A DNA stretch of 64,000 bases from Variovorax paradoxus (GTDB lineage Bacteria > Pseudomonadota > Gammaproteobacteria > Burkholderiales > Burkholderiaceae_C), in contig NZ_CP046622.1 in the NCBI RefSeq assembly GCF_009755665.1, positions 4,340,001 through 4,404,000 of the forward strand. Reading direction: 5' to 3'. Under the pieces are notes generated by a model. That model had not been told where the DNA came from. It did not search any database and worked only from the letters and a program-made list of their open reading frames with translations. A program made the position numbers and the translations under genes. Below, piece by piece: positions 51,136-59,485 of this stretch (the first letter of the stretch is position 1; each line of letters starts with the position of its first letter).

Positions 51136-52404
51136 TTACATCGACTTGCCAGCCGGCTGGTCCGGCTTCTTGTCGTTGCCTTCGATGTACGGGCTCCACG
51201 GCTTGGCCTTGACCGGACCGGGCGTCTTCCACACTACGCTGAACTGGCCGTCCGCCTTGATCTCGCCGATGAACACGCTCTTGTGCAGGTGATGGTTCTT
51301 CTCGTCCATCTTGGACACGATGCCCGAAGGCGCCGTGAAGGTCTGGCCGGCCATCGCTGCGATCACCTTGTCGGTGTCCGTGCTCTTGGCCTTCTCGACC
51401 GCCTGCTTCCACATGTGGATGCCGATCCAGGTGGCTTCCATCGGGTCGTTGGTGAGCGGTTTGTCCTTGTGGCCGGCGATGTTCTTGGCCTTGGCGTAGT
51501 CGCCCCACTGCTTGATGAACGCCGTGTTGGTCGGGTTCTTGATCGACATGAAGTAGTTCCATGCGGCCAGATGGCCGACCAGCGGCTTGGTGTCCACGCC
51601 GCGCAGTTCTTCTTCGCCCACCGAGAAGGCCACCACCGGCACGTCCTTGGCCTTCAGGCCCGCGTTGCCCAGTTCCTTGTAGAAGGGCACGTTGGAGTCA
51701 CCGTTGATGGTGGACACCACGGCCGTCTTGCCGCCGGCCGAGAACTTCTTGATGTCGGCGACGATGGTCTGGTAGTCGCTGTGGCCGAAGGGGGTGTACT
51801 TCTCGTCGATGTCGGTGTCCTTCACGCCCTTGCTCTTGAGGTAGGCGCGCAGGATCTTGTTGGTGGTGCGGGGGTACACGTAGTCGGTGCCCAGCAGCAC
51901 CCAGCGCTTGGCGCCGCCGCCTTCCTTGCTCATGAGGTAGTCGACAGCCGGAATGGCTTGCTGGTTGGGCGCGGCGCCCGTGTAGAACACGTTCTTGGAG
52001 AGCTCTTCACCTTCGTACTGCACGGGGTAGAACAAGAGTCCGTTCATTTCCTCGACCACCGGCAGCACCGACTTGCGCGACACCGAGGTCCAGCAGCCGA
52101 AGATCACCGAAACCTTGTCCTGGCCGAGCAGTTGCTTGGTCTTTTCGGCGAACAGCGGCCAGTTGGAAGCCGGGTCGACCACCACGGGCTCGAGCTGCTT
52201 GCCCAGCACGCCGCCCTTCTTGTTGATGTCGTCGATGGCCATCAGCACCGTGTCTTTCAACACGGTTTCAGAAATGGCCATCGTGCCCGACAGCGAGTGC
52301 AGCACGCCGACCTTGATGGTGTCGGCGGCAAAGGCCGGCGCAGCGGAGATGCTGGCCAGGGCGACGGCGGCGGTGAGCGCCTTGAGGGTGAAACGACGTT
52401 GCAT
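51136..52404 (-). CDS. urtA: Urea ABC transporter substrate-binding protein UrtA
   Basis: A 422-residue periplasmic receptor with signal peptide cleaved near 'APAFAAD' (residue 27). The mature part follows UrtA: 'IKVGVLHSLSGTMAISETVLKDTVLMAIDDINKKGGVLGKQLEPVVVDPASNWPLFAEKTKQLL', 'VSVIFGCWTSVSRKSVLPVVEEMNGLLFYPVQYEGEE', 'GTDYVYPRTTN'. This pattern separates UrtA from amide-binding AmiC and amino-acid receptors. It delivers urea to UrtBC. First gene of the operon; the long spacer to urtB carries REP-like repeats. Confidence 0.95.
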   Translation of the reverse strand: MQRRFTLKALTAAVALASISAAPAFAADTIKVGVLHSLSGTMAISETVLKDTVLMAIDDINKKGGVLGKQLEPVVVDPASNWPLFAEKTKQLLGQDKVSVIFGCWTSVSRKSVLPVVEEMNGLLFYPVQYEGEELSKNVFYTGAAPNQQAIPAVDYLMSKEGGGAKRWVLLGTDYVYPRTTNKILRAYLKSKGVKDTDIDEKYTPFGHSDYQTIVADIKKFSAGGKTAVVSTINGDSNVPFYKELGNAGLKAKDVPVVAFSVGEEELRGVDTKPLVGHLAAWNYFMSIKNPTNTAFIKQWGDYAKAKNIAGHKDKPLTNDPMEATWIGIHMWKQAVEKAKSTDTDKVIAAMAGQTFTAPSGIVSKMDEKNHHLHKSVFIGEIKADGQFSVVWKTPGPVKAKPWSPYIEGNDKKPDQPAGKSM

Positions 52405-52554
52405 GTGGACTCCTGCTCCGGGGTGGTTGAAACCTGCTCGCCGGGCTCGCCGGACGATGGAGGGGAGTCTGCGGATTCGACCGCGCGCGAGAAATACGCC
52501 GGGTGGCGTACACGGAGGTACTCAGGGCGGGAGTGTCGAGCCGCAACACAAAAA

Positions 52555-52586
52555 CCCATTTTGGGCTTTAAAATACCCAAAATGGG
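52555..52586. promoter_or_regulatory. Perfect inverted repeat at the MNT start, probable operator
   Basis: CCCATTTTGGG at 52555-52565 and its exact reverse complement CCCAAAATGGG at 52576-52586 are separated by ten bases. Each arm is itself almost palindromic. The right arm contains the ATG at 52582 and ends two bases before the ATG at 52588. A TAAAAT at 52569-52574 within the spacer is at the right distance to be a -10 element for a transcript starting at the ATG. No ribosome-binding site is seen, so a leaderless, self-repressed transcript is the simplest reading. Confidence 0.6.
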
Positions 52587-52587
52587 C

Positions 52588-53208
52588 ATGTCCTCGTCGC
52601 AAGTAAAACAGACCGCAAGGTCCGCCAGCCTGGCGGATGCCCTGTTCACGACCACCCAGCAGCGCGTGCTCGGCTATCTCTTCGGCCAGCCGGACCGGAG
52701 TTTCTTTTCCACCGAGCTGATCAAGTTGACCGGCGCAGGCTCCGGCGCCGTGCAACGCGAACTCAAACAGTTGGCAGACAGTGGCCTGCTCATCACATCG
52801 CGCGTCGGCAACCAGAAGCACTATCAAGCCAATGCCGCGGCTCCGATCTTCGACGAATTGAGCAGCATCGTTCGCAAGACCTTCGGACTCGCAGGTCCAC
52901 TGCGCGAAGCGCTGGAACCGCTGGCCGAAAAGATCGAAGCCGCGTTCGTGTTCGGCTCTGTGGCCAAGAAGAGCGACACGGCCGCGAGCGACATCGACCT
53001 GCTGCTGATCAGTGAAGAACTTGCGTATTCGGATCTGTTTCTCGCTCTCGATGCAGTGTCGGCACGTCTGGGCCGTACAGTGAACCCGACCATGTTCACA
53101 AGAAAAGAACTGATGCGAAAGCACAAAGACGGCGAATCGTTCGTGAAGCGCGTCATGGAGCAGCCCAAGCTCTGGATCATCGGCAACGCGCATGCCCTCC
53201 CCGCTTGA
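52588..53208 (+). CDS. Winged-helix/nucleotidyltransferase (MNT) fusion protein
   Basis: A 206-residue protein (208 from ATG 52582). Residues about 18-85 form a winged helix ('FTTTQQRVLGYLFGQPDRSFFSTELIKLTGAGSGAVQRELKQLADSGLLITSR'), an ArsR/MarR-like DNA-binding module. Residues 115-206 hold a minimal nucleotidyltransferase domain with G123-S124 and the catalytic acids D135-x-D137 in 'GSVAKKSDTAASDIDLLLI'. In HEPN/MNT pairs the MNT partner adenylylates and silences the HEPN toxin. The DNA-binding half suggests it also represses its own promoter. Overlaps the next gene by 17 bases. Confidence 0.85.
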   Translation: MSSSQVKQTARSASLADALFTTTQQRVLGYLFGQPDRSFFSTELIKLTGAGSGAVQRELKQLADSGLLITSRVGNQKHYQANAAAPIFDELSSIVRKTFGLAGPLREALEPLAEKIEAAFVFGSVAKKSDTAASDIDLLLISEELAYSDLFLALDAVSARLGRTVNPTMFTRKELMRKHKDGESFVKRVMEQPKLWIIGNAHALPA

Positions 53209-53620
53209 AAACCTGTGCGGCCCGACCAAGCCGCTCGCCGCAGAACCTCCGGATGCTCGCGAATTCGCGGGCCTGGTGCGTTCCGGACTCGCGCGCCTGG
53301 CGGACGCTCAGGTGATGCAACTTTCCGTCGAGGGCCGATTCGATCTTGCCTACAACGCAGCGCATGCCATGTGCCTCGCGGCGCTGCGTTGGCATGGCTA
53401 CCGCTCAGGCAACCGCTTCATTGTCTTTCAGGTGCTGCCTCATACATTGGAGCTGGGCCCGGAGGTGTGGCGGGTACTGGCCAAGTGCCATGAAATACGT
53501 AATCTCGGAGAGTACGAGGGCGACATGAATGTAGACGAGCGCATCGTTCGCGATCTGATCGCCGCATGCCAACGCGTCTCCTCTAAGCTTTCTGAACTGC
53601 CTCCACCCAAGCCCGACTAG
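53192..53620 (+). CDS. HEPN-like partner of the MNT protein
   Basis: A 142-residue, mostly helical protein: 'EFAGLVRSGLARLADAQVMQLSVEGRFDLAYNAAHAMCLAALRWHGY' then 'VLAKCHEIRNLGEYEGDMNVDERIVRDLIAACQRV'. Two long helix pairs, 'RFDLAYNAAH' and the 'H-E-x-R-N-x-x-E-Y' segment are how HEPN proteins linked to MNT domains look. The canonical R-x4-6-H ribonuclease motif is not clearly present, so it may be an inactive, divergent or differently acting member. Translation-coupled to the MNT gene. The 3' end overlaps the convergent esterase gene by four bases. Confidence 0.7.
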   Translation: MPSPLENLCGPTKPLAAEPPDAREFAGLVRSGLARLADAQVMQLSVEGRFDLAYNAAHAMCLAALRWHGYRSGNRFIVFQVLPHTLELGPEVWRVLAKCHEIRNLGEYEGDMNVDERIVRDLIAACQRVSSKLSELPPPKPD

Positions 53621-54684
53621 ACGTTCGCGGCCGAAATGAAACTCGGCGCCTCCAGCTTGAACTGCGCCGCCGCAAAGGCCCAGACCATCCGCGTCGCGTC
53701 CGGCCCGGCCGGGTCGCTGAAAAGCAGGCTGGCGGCGCCGCCGCTCCAGGCGTGGCCCAGGCCTGCAATCTCGCACAGCGTGACCAGCGTGCGGCCCTTG
53801 CGGCGGAACTGGGTCACGCGCATGGGGTGCCGTTTGCCACGCTGGAGCGTGCGCGCGAGGCCTGGCTTAGCACCTACCGCCGTGGCCCACACGGCCGCGC
53901 TATTGACGGCGTTGCTCGGCGCGACCACGGCGTCGGCATCGCCATGCAGCACCAGCATCGGTGGCAATGTCGCGAAGACGGCGGCGGCGCCCATTGCCTT
54001 GCCGACCGCGGTGGAGGGCATCGGCGGCGTGTGCTGGCCGCGCATCGCGCCCAAGGCGGTGGCCGAGGACTTCGCGGCGCCAGGCGCCACGCCTGAATGC
54101 ATGACCACGGCGCGAAATCGCAGCGGGTAGCGCGTTGCCAGCAGGGCCGCCATGCTGGCTCCGGCCGAGAGGCCGGCCAGCGCAATGCGCTCGCGGTCTA
54201 CCGGGTACAGCACGCAGGCCTGATCGATGGCAGCCATCAGCGTGGCGGCCTCGGCGTCGGCCTTGCCCGAGCGTCGCTCATACCAGTTCCAGCAACCTTG
54301 CGGGTGGGCCAGCCTGTCTTGCTCCAGATAAAGCACCAGAAAGCGCTGCCGTACCGCGAGCGCGTTCATGCGAGTGCTGGCCGCAAAGTCGCGCCCGGTC
54401 TGACCGCAGCCGTGCAGCATGACCATGAGCGGCAATCTCTCGCCGGGCTTCAGCTTCAGGTCGGCCGGGCGAAAGAGGTGATAGCCCCGCGCGCCGCCCG
54501 GGCCCAGCGCCATGCCGCTGAGCCAGTCGCCCCGGCCCGGCGGCGGCTTGAGGCGCTTTGCGGTGGCGCGCTGCACCTGCCCGGTCACGCGCTTGCTGTT
54601 GCTCAGCGTGAGCTTGGTCAGGGCCTTCAGGTTGCGCTCATAGGCGCGGGCAAAGAGAGAAGCAGCGGTGGAACGACGAACCAT
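53617..54684 (-). CDS. PHB depolymerase family esterase
   Basis: A 355-residue hydrolase. 'LPLMVMLHGCGQTGRDFAASTRMNALA' contains the oxyanion-hole histidine-glycine-cysteine typical of the PHB-depolymerase/feruloyl-esterase family. Nucleophile in 'IALAGLSAGASMAALL', aspartate in 'LVLHGDADAVVAPSNA', histidine in 'IAGLGHAWSGGAASL'. No signal peptide is obvious; the start is basic (MVRRSTAASLFARAYER), so it may act inside the cell on oligomers. It could also be an esterase without a PHB role. Confidence 0.87.
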   Translation of the reverse strand: MVRRSTAASLFARAYERNLKALTKLTLSNSKRVTGQVQRATAKRLKPPPGRGDWLSGMALGPGGARGYHLFRPADLKLKPGERLPLMVMLHGCGQTGRDFAASTRMNALAVRQRFLVLYLEQDRLAHPQGCWNWYERRSGKADAEAATLMAAIDQACVLYPVDRERIALAGLSAGASMAALLATRYPLRFRAVVMHSGVAPGAAKSSATALGAMRGQHTPPMPSTAVGKAMGAAAVFATLPPMLVLHGDADAVVAPSNAVNSAAVWATAVGAKPGLARTLQRGKRHPMRVTQFRRKGRTLVTLCEIAGLGHAWSGGAASLLFSDPAGPDATRMVWAFAAAQFKLEAPSFISAANV

Positions 54685-54754
54685 GGGCGCAGTGTGAAGG
54701 CAAAGCGCCGGCCGTCCAAACGGGCGGTGAAGGCCTGGAGCCCCGCCCCGTGCC

Positions 54755-55675
54755 TCAGTAGATCTCCGGCACCATCATGCTCGCCGGCACCGGCTGGCGC
54801 AGGTAGTCGGCGTGGCGCTCCCGTGCGGGCAGCTGAACCGGCGAATGCGCCACTTCCTGGTAGGGCAGCTGGCCCAGCAGGTGGCTGATGCAATTGAGCC
54901 GCGCCTTCTTCTTGTCGACCGCCTGCACCACCCACCAGGGCGCCTCTGGAATGTGGGTGCGCTCCAGCATGATTTCCTTTGCCTTGGTGTATTCCTCCCA
55001 GCGGCGGCGGCTTTCGAGGTCCATGGGGCTCAGCTTCCATTGCTTGAGCGGATCGTGAATGCGCCCGAGAAAGCGCATGTGCTGCTCGTCGTCGGTAATC
55101 GAGAACCAGTACTTGATGAGCTTGATGCCCGAGCGCACCAGCATTTTTTCGAACTCCGGCACGGTTCGGAAGAACTCCTCGTACTCGTCGTCGGTGCAAA
55201 AGCCCATCACGCGCTCGACGCCGGCGCGGTTGTACCAGCTGCGGTCGAACAGCACCATTTCGCCGGCCGCCGGAAGGTGCGCGGCATAGCGCTGAAAGTA
55301 CCACTGGGTGCGTTCGCGGTCGTTGGGCGCCGGCAGCGCGGCCACGCGCGCCACGCGCGGGTTCAGGCGCTGGGTGATGCGCTTGATGACACCGCCCTTG
55401 CCTGCCGCGTCGCGGCCCTCGAAAAGAATGACCACCTTCTGCTTGCTGTGCTGAACCCAGTCCTGCAGCTTGACGAGTTCGCCCTGAAGGCGGAACAGCT
55501 CCTTGAAGTAGGCCTGCCGCGCGGCCTTGTCGGTGGCGCGGGCGGCGGGATCGAGGTCGCCGATGTCGCGGTCTTCGATCTCCAGCTCCAACTCCTCGTC
55601 ATAGCTGTCGATCAAATCGCGGGCGATGCGTTGCATCAGTTCTTCGTGGTCTGGAAGTGCGCTCGTCAGCATCAT
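54755..55675 (-). CDS. ppk2: Polyphosphate kinase 2
   Basis: A 306-residue PPK2 of the short single-domain class. Walker A 'FEGRDAAGKGG' at residues 85-95 and Walker B with the lid in 'MVLFDRSWYNRAGVERVMGF' near 145; 'RERTQWYFQRYAAHLPAAGE' and 'RIHDPLKQWKLSPMDLESRRRWEEY' are family markers. It moves phosphate between polyphosphate and nucleoside diphosphates. ATG 55675 is used; no strong ribosome site. Divergent from the CorA/ZntB-type gene with 152 bases between. Confidence 0.94.
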   Translation of the reverse strand: MMLTSALPDHEELMQRIARDLIDSYDEELELEIEDRDIGDLDPAARATDKAARQAYFKELFRLQGELVKLQDWVQHSKQKVVILFEGRDAAGKGGVIKRITQRLNPRVARVAALPAPNDRERTQWYFQRYAAHLPAAGEMVLFDRSWYNRAGVERVMGFCTDDEYEEFFRTVPEFEKMLVRSGIKLIKYWFSITDDEQHMRFLGRIHDPLKQWKLSPMDLESRRRWEEYTKAKEIMLERTHIPEAPWWVVQAVDKKKARLNCISHLLGQLPYQEVAHSPVQLPARERHADYLRQPVPASMMVPEIY

Positions 55676-55827
55676 GGCAAGGAAGGAGGGATGTGTGAGG
55701 TGGAGCAAGGCATGCTGCACGCAGCGTATGACCGTTGCGTGACTGTTCGGCGTCGGCGGACACGAGGTTGTCACATAGGTCGAACACCATCCGTGCACCC
55801 CTTTGGCTTTCCTGATCCAGACGCACC

Positions 55828-56862
55828 TTGCCGGCACTCCATGACCTGGCCGCCAACTCGTATGGCGGCGACGAAGCCGGGCTGATCTGCGGCTACCTTT
55901 TCGACGCCGCCGCGCCGGAGCCGGTGCGGGCGATCGACTCGGCGCAGGCCGCGGCGTGGTTGGACACCGGTGCGCCTCCCTCGTCGGACTCCGCATTCCT
56001 GTGGCTCCACTTCAATTTGAGCCACGCCCAGGCCGAGCGCTGGCTGCTGCGCCACGCGCAACTCTCGGGCACCTTTTATGAAGCGCTGCACGAGGGCCTG
56101 CCCTCCACGCGCATCGAGCGCGCCGACGATTCGCTGATCGCGGTCATCAACGACGTGCACTTCGAATTCAGCTTCGAGCCCTCGGACATCTCCACGCTCT
56201 GGATCAGCGTGGGGCCGCGCCTGGTGGTCACGGCGCGCGCCAAGCCGCTGCGCTCGGTCGACGCGCTGCGAACGGCCGTCAAGGCTGGAGACGCCCCGCG
56301 CTCCAGCACCGAACTGCTCGAGCACCTGCTGCGCGCCCAGGCCGACGTGCTGGTAAAGATCGTGCGCGGCGTCACTTCGCGCATCGACCGCATCGAGGAC
56401 GAACTGCTGGCCGGCCGGCTCGACCACAAGCGCGCGCGGCTCGGCGTGCTGCGCCGGCTGCTGGTGCGGCTGCAGCGGCTGCTGGCGCCCGAGCCCGCCG
56501 CCCTGTTCCGCCTGCTGCAAGGGCCACCGGCCTGGATGGCCGAGCCCGATGCGCAAGAGCTGCGCGGCTCGACCGAAGAGTTTTCAGTGGTGCTGCGCGA
56601 CATGCAGGCGCTGCAGGAGCGCATCAAGCTGCTGCAAGAAGAAATTGCCGCCGATGTGAACGAGGACAACAACCGCAGCCTGTTCGTGCTGACGGTGGTA
56701 ACGGTGCTCGCGCTGCCCATCAACATTCTTGCGGGCCTGTTCGGAATGAACGTGGGCGGCATTCCGCTGGCCGAGCACAAGCACGGGTTCTGGATCGTGG
56801 TGGCCATCGTTGCGAGCTTTACCGCCGTGGCCGCGTGGACGGCTTTTCGCAAGAAGCGCTAA
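55828..56862 (+). CDS. CorA/ZntB family divalent metal transporter
   Basis: A 344-residue protein starting at TTG 55828; no closer in-frame ATG exists. A long acidic and helical cytoplasmic domain (about 1-280) is followed by two membrane segments near 285-305 and 320-338. The first ends in 'GLFGMNVGGIPLAEHKHG', the G-M-N signature with the V-G-G-I-P tail usual in ZntB-like members. Moves zinc or magnesium. Both a CorA and a ZntB reading are possible. Confidence 0.9.
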   Translation: MPALHDLAANSYGGDEAGLICGYLFDAAAPEPVRAIDSAQAAAWLDTGAPPSSDSAFLWLHFNLSHAQAERWLLRHAQLSGTFYEALHEGLPSTRIERADDSLIAVINDVHFEFSFEPSDISTLWISVGPRLVVTARAKPLRSVDALRTAVKAGDAPRSSTELLEHLLRAQADVLVKIVRGVTSRIDRIEDELLAGRLDHKRARLGVLRRLLVRLQRLLAPEPAALFRLLQGPPAWMAEPDAQELRGSTEEFSVVLRDMQALQERIKLLQEEIAADVNEDNNRSLFVLTVVTVLALPINILAGLFGMNVGGIPLAEHKHGFWIVVAIVASFTAVAAWTAFRKKR

Positions 56863-56884
56863 GCCGCGTCGGCTGCCGCAGTAA

Positions 56885-56915
56885 TGCTATTTATTTAATA
56901 GCAACCACAATAGCA
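56885..56915. repeat. AT-rich inverted repeat plus direct copy
   Basis: TGCTATT (56885-56891) pairs with AATAGCA (56897-56903) over a five-base loop, and AATAGCA recurs at 56909-56915. The block is strikingly AT-rich for this genome. It lies between the metal transporter gene and the PHP gene. I recall similar TGCTATT/AATAGCA elements between genes in Comamonadaceae, but that is not checked here. Confidence 0.45.
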
Positions 56916-56959
56916 TCCATGCGCCCGCATCGGTGTTGCAGACCCAATAGAATGATCAT

Positions 56960-57817
56960 GTGTCCTCTATTCTCAATGCCGATCTGCACTGCCATTCCGT
57001 GGTTTCCGACGGCACGCTGACGCCCGAAGAACTCGCGGCGCGCGCCGCTGCCAACGGGGTCGAGCTCTGGGCGCTCACCGACCATGACGAGGTCGGCGGC
57101 CAGCACCGCGCGGCCGCAGCGGCGCGCGCCAACGGCCTGCGCTATCTCACCGGCACCGAAATTTCGGTCACCTTTGCCAACGAAACGGTGCACATCGTCG
57201 GCCTGGGCTTCGATCCGGACGACGCCGCCATGACGCAGGGCCTCTACGACACGCGCGGCGGCCGCGGCAAGCGCGCGCAGGAAATGGCCGAGGGGCTGGC
57301 CAAGGTCGGCATTCACGGCGCTTACGAAGGCGCGCTCAAGTTCGTGGGCAACCCCGAACTGATCTCGCGCACCCACTTTGCGCGCTTCCTGGTCGAGCAA
57401 GGGCATTGCCGCGACACCCCCGAGGTGTTTCGCAAGTTCCTGACCGAAGGCAAGCCCGGCTATGTGCCGCACCGCTGGGCCTCGCTGAAAGACGCGGTCC
57501 AGTGGATCACGGCCGCCAAGGGCATGGCCGTCATTGCGCACCCGGGCCGCTACAAGTTCACCGCCAACGAGGAATACGCGCTGTTCCTCGAGTTCAAGGC
57601 ACATGGCGGGCAGGCGATCGAAGTTGTCACCGGCAGCCATACGACAGCCGAATACGTCGAATACGCCGACAAGGCGCTCGAGTTCGATTTCGCCGCCTCG
57701 CGCGGCAGCGATTTCCACAGCCCCGACGAAAGCCATTGCGATCTCGGCAAGCTGCCACCGTTGCCCGGCGCGCTCACGCCGGTGTGGGAACTGCTCAGCC
57801 ACCGCATCCAGCAGTGA
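56960..57817 (+). CDS. PHP-domain phosphatase, 3',5'-nucleotide bisphosphatase type
   Basis: A 285-residue PHP hydrolase starting at GTG 56960. The metal cluster of the PHP fold is complete: 'ADLHCHSVVSDGTLTPEE' (H10, H12), 'LWALTDHDEVGG', 'TGTEISV' with glutamate, 'ISRTHFARFLV', 'VIAHPGRY' and 'SDFHSPDE' near the end. E. coli YciV (Rnm/TrpH), of the same layout, removes the 3' phosphate from nucleotides and trims RNA. Its start of a run with yciO mirrors the enterobacterial neighbourhood. The stop overlaps the next start in a GTGA. Confidence 0.92.
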   Translation: MSSILNADLHCHSVVSDGTLTPEELAARAAANGVELWALTDHDEVGGQHRAAAAARANGLRYLTGTEISVTFANETVHIVGLGFDPDDAAMTQGLYDTRGGRGKRAQEMAEGLAKVGIHGAYEGALKFVGNPELISRTHFARFLVEQGHCRDTPEVFRKFLTEGKPGYVPHRWASLKDAVQWITAAKGMAVIAHPGRYKFTANEEYALFLEFKAHGGQAIEVVTGSHTTAEYVEYADKALEFDFAASRGSDFHSPDESHCDLGKLPPLPGALTPVWELLSHRIQQ

Positions 57818-58791
57818 GCCAGAGCCCCGGGCCCGGCACCGACAGCGCGGCAACCGCCGCACTGGCGAACGCCCGCGCCGCCGCACAGCAAACGCGCGAC
57901 GTCGAATCTGAACGCATCCTCGCGGGCATTGGCCTGGTGCTGGTGGCGGTGGCCTGCTTTGCCACGCTCGACACGGCAACCAAGACATCGACCGCCGCCG
58001 TGCCGATTCTCATGGGCGTGTGGTTCCGCTATGCCTTCCAGGCCGTGGCCACCACGGCGGTGCTGCTGCCCAAGCACGGCACGGCGCTGCTGCGCACGCA
58101 GCACCCGCGCTACCAGTTGCTGCGCGGTGCCCTGCTGCTGGCGTCGAGCACGCTGGCCTTTTTGAGCCTGCGCTACATGCCGCTGGCAGAGTTCACCTCC
58201 ATCGTGCTGATAGCGCCGCTGGTCATTACGCTCTTGGCGGCCACCACGCTGAAGGAGCACGTTTCGGTGCTGCGCTGGGCGCTGGTGGCGGGCGGCTTTG
58301 CCGGCACGCTGGTCATCTTGCGGCCGGGCGGCGATGCATTCAGCTGGGCCGTGCTGCTGCCCATCGGGCTGGTGCTGACCAATGCATGGTTCCAGGTGCT
58401 CACGAGCAAGCTGGCGCAAACCGAGAACCCGCTCACCATGCATTTCTACACCGGCTGGGTGGGCACGTTGATCGCATCCCTGGCGCTGCCGTTCGTGTGG
58501 ACGGCCCTGCCCTCGTGGCACTGGTGGGCGTTGCTGTGCCTCATGGGTTTCATGGGCACGGTGGGGCACTTCATTCTTATCCTCGCCTACCAGCGCGCGC
58601 CGGCCTCCACGCTCACGCCCTACCTTTATGCCCAGATCGCCTTTGCCATGCTGGGCGGCTGGCTCGTTTTTTCCCACGTGCCCGACCGTGTCTCGCTCAT
58701 CGGCATTTCGATGATTGCGGTTTGCGGCGCGGCCGGCGCCTGGCTCACGGTGCGCGAGCGCCGCGTGCCCATCGAGCCGGCAGAATCGTAA
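57814..58791 (+). CDS. EamA/DMT family transporter
   Basis: A 325-residue transporter starting at GTG 57814. Ten predicted membrane segments form two EamA repeats, the first with 'GVWFRYAFQAVATTAVLL' and 'LRGALLLASSTLAFLSLRYMPLAEFTSIVLIAPLVITLLA', the second with 'MGTVGHFILILAYQRAPASTLTPYLYAQIAFAMLGGWLVFSHVP'. Substrates of such exporters are amino acids or metabolites. Overlaps the PHP gene by four bases; yciO follows after 15 bases. A polar N-terminal tail of about 35 residues precedes the first membrane segment. Confidence 0.9.
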   Translation: MSQSPGPGTDSAATAALANARAAAQQTRDVESERILAGIGLVLVAVACFATLDTATKTSTAAVPILMGVWFRYAFQAVATTAVLLPKHGTALLRTQHPRYQLLRGALLLASSTLAFLSLRYMPLAEFTSIVLIAPLVITLLAATTLKEHVSVLRWALVAGGFAGTLVILRPGGDAFSWAVLLPIGLVLTNAWFQVLTSKLAQTENPLTMHFYTGWVGTLIASLALPFVWTALPSWHWWALLCLMGFMGTVGHFILILAYQRAPASTLTPYLYAQIAFAMLGGWLVFSHVPDRVSLIGISMIAVCGAAGAWLTVRERRVPIEPAES

Positions 58792-58806
58792 TCAGGAGTC
58801 TTCTTC

Positions 58807-59442
58807 ATGGCCCAGTACTTCGAAGTCCACCCCGACAACCCCCAGCAACGCCTGCTCAAGCAGGCCGCCACGCTGCTGCAGCGCGGCGAGATCGTGGCCG
58901 TGCCCACCGACTCGAGCTACGCGCTGGCCTGCCACCTCGACGACAAGGACGCGGTCGACCAGCTGCGCCGTATTCGCCAGGTCGACGAGAAGCACCATCT
59001 CACGCTGATCTGCCGTGACCTGAGCGAGCTGGCCAACTATGCGCGCGTCGACAACAAGCAGTACCGCCTGCTGAAGGCCGCCACGCCGGGCCCCTACACC
59101 TTCCTGCTCGAAGCCACCAAGGAAGTGCCGCGGCGCGTGAGCCACCCGCAGCGCAAGACCATCGGCCTGCGCGTGCCCGACCATAAGGTGCTGCTCGAAC
59201 TGCTGGCGCTGCACGGCGCGCCGCTCCTGGCCACGACCCTGATCGCACCCGGCGAAACCGAAGCACTGAACGATGCGCAAACCATTCGCGAGCGTTTCGA
59301 GAAGCAGATCGGCGCGGTGATCGACGCGGGCGCCTGCCCTTCGCAGCCCACCACCGTGGTCGACCTCACGCCCATGGGCGCGGGCGACGATCCGGTCGTG
59401 GTGCGGCAAGGCCGCGGCGCGCTGGCGGTGCTTGGTCTCTGA
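58807..59442 (+). CDS. yciO: YciO, Sua5/YrdC family protein
   Basis: A 211-residue protein. 'MAQYFEVHPDNPQQRLLKQAATLLQRGEIVAVPTDSSYALACHLDDKDAVDQLRRIRQVDEKHHLTL' and 'RKTIGLRVPDH' follow YciO closely. The family fold binds ATP, threonine and bicarbonate; TsaC makes threonylcarbamoyl-AMP for t6A tRNA modification, while YciO has weak or unclear activity. Read with the PHP gene as in enterobacteria. Confidence 0.92.
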   Translation: MAQYFEVHPDNPQQRLLKQAATLLQRGEIVAVPTDSSYALACHLDDKDAVDQLRRIRQVDEKHHLTLICRDLSELANYARVDNKQYRLLKAATPGPYTFLLEATKEVPRRVSHPQRKTIGLRVPDHKVLLELLALHGAPLLATTLIAPGETEALNDAQTIRERFEKQIGAVIDAGACPSQPTTVVDLTPMGAGDDPVVVRQGRGALAVLGL

Positions 59443-59485
59443 CGAGCGGCACCGAAGCTTTCAGTCTGTCTGACACAATCGCCCA

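Noticed and set aside
52405..52581. Sigma-54 promoter for urtA
   Set aside because: No GG-N10-GC arrangement of the right type was found on the minus strand in this spacer.
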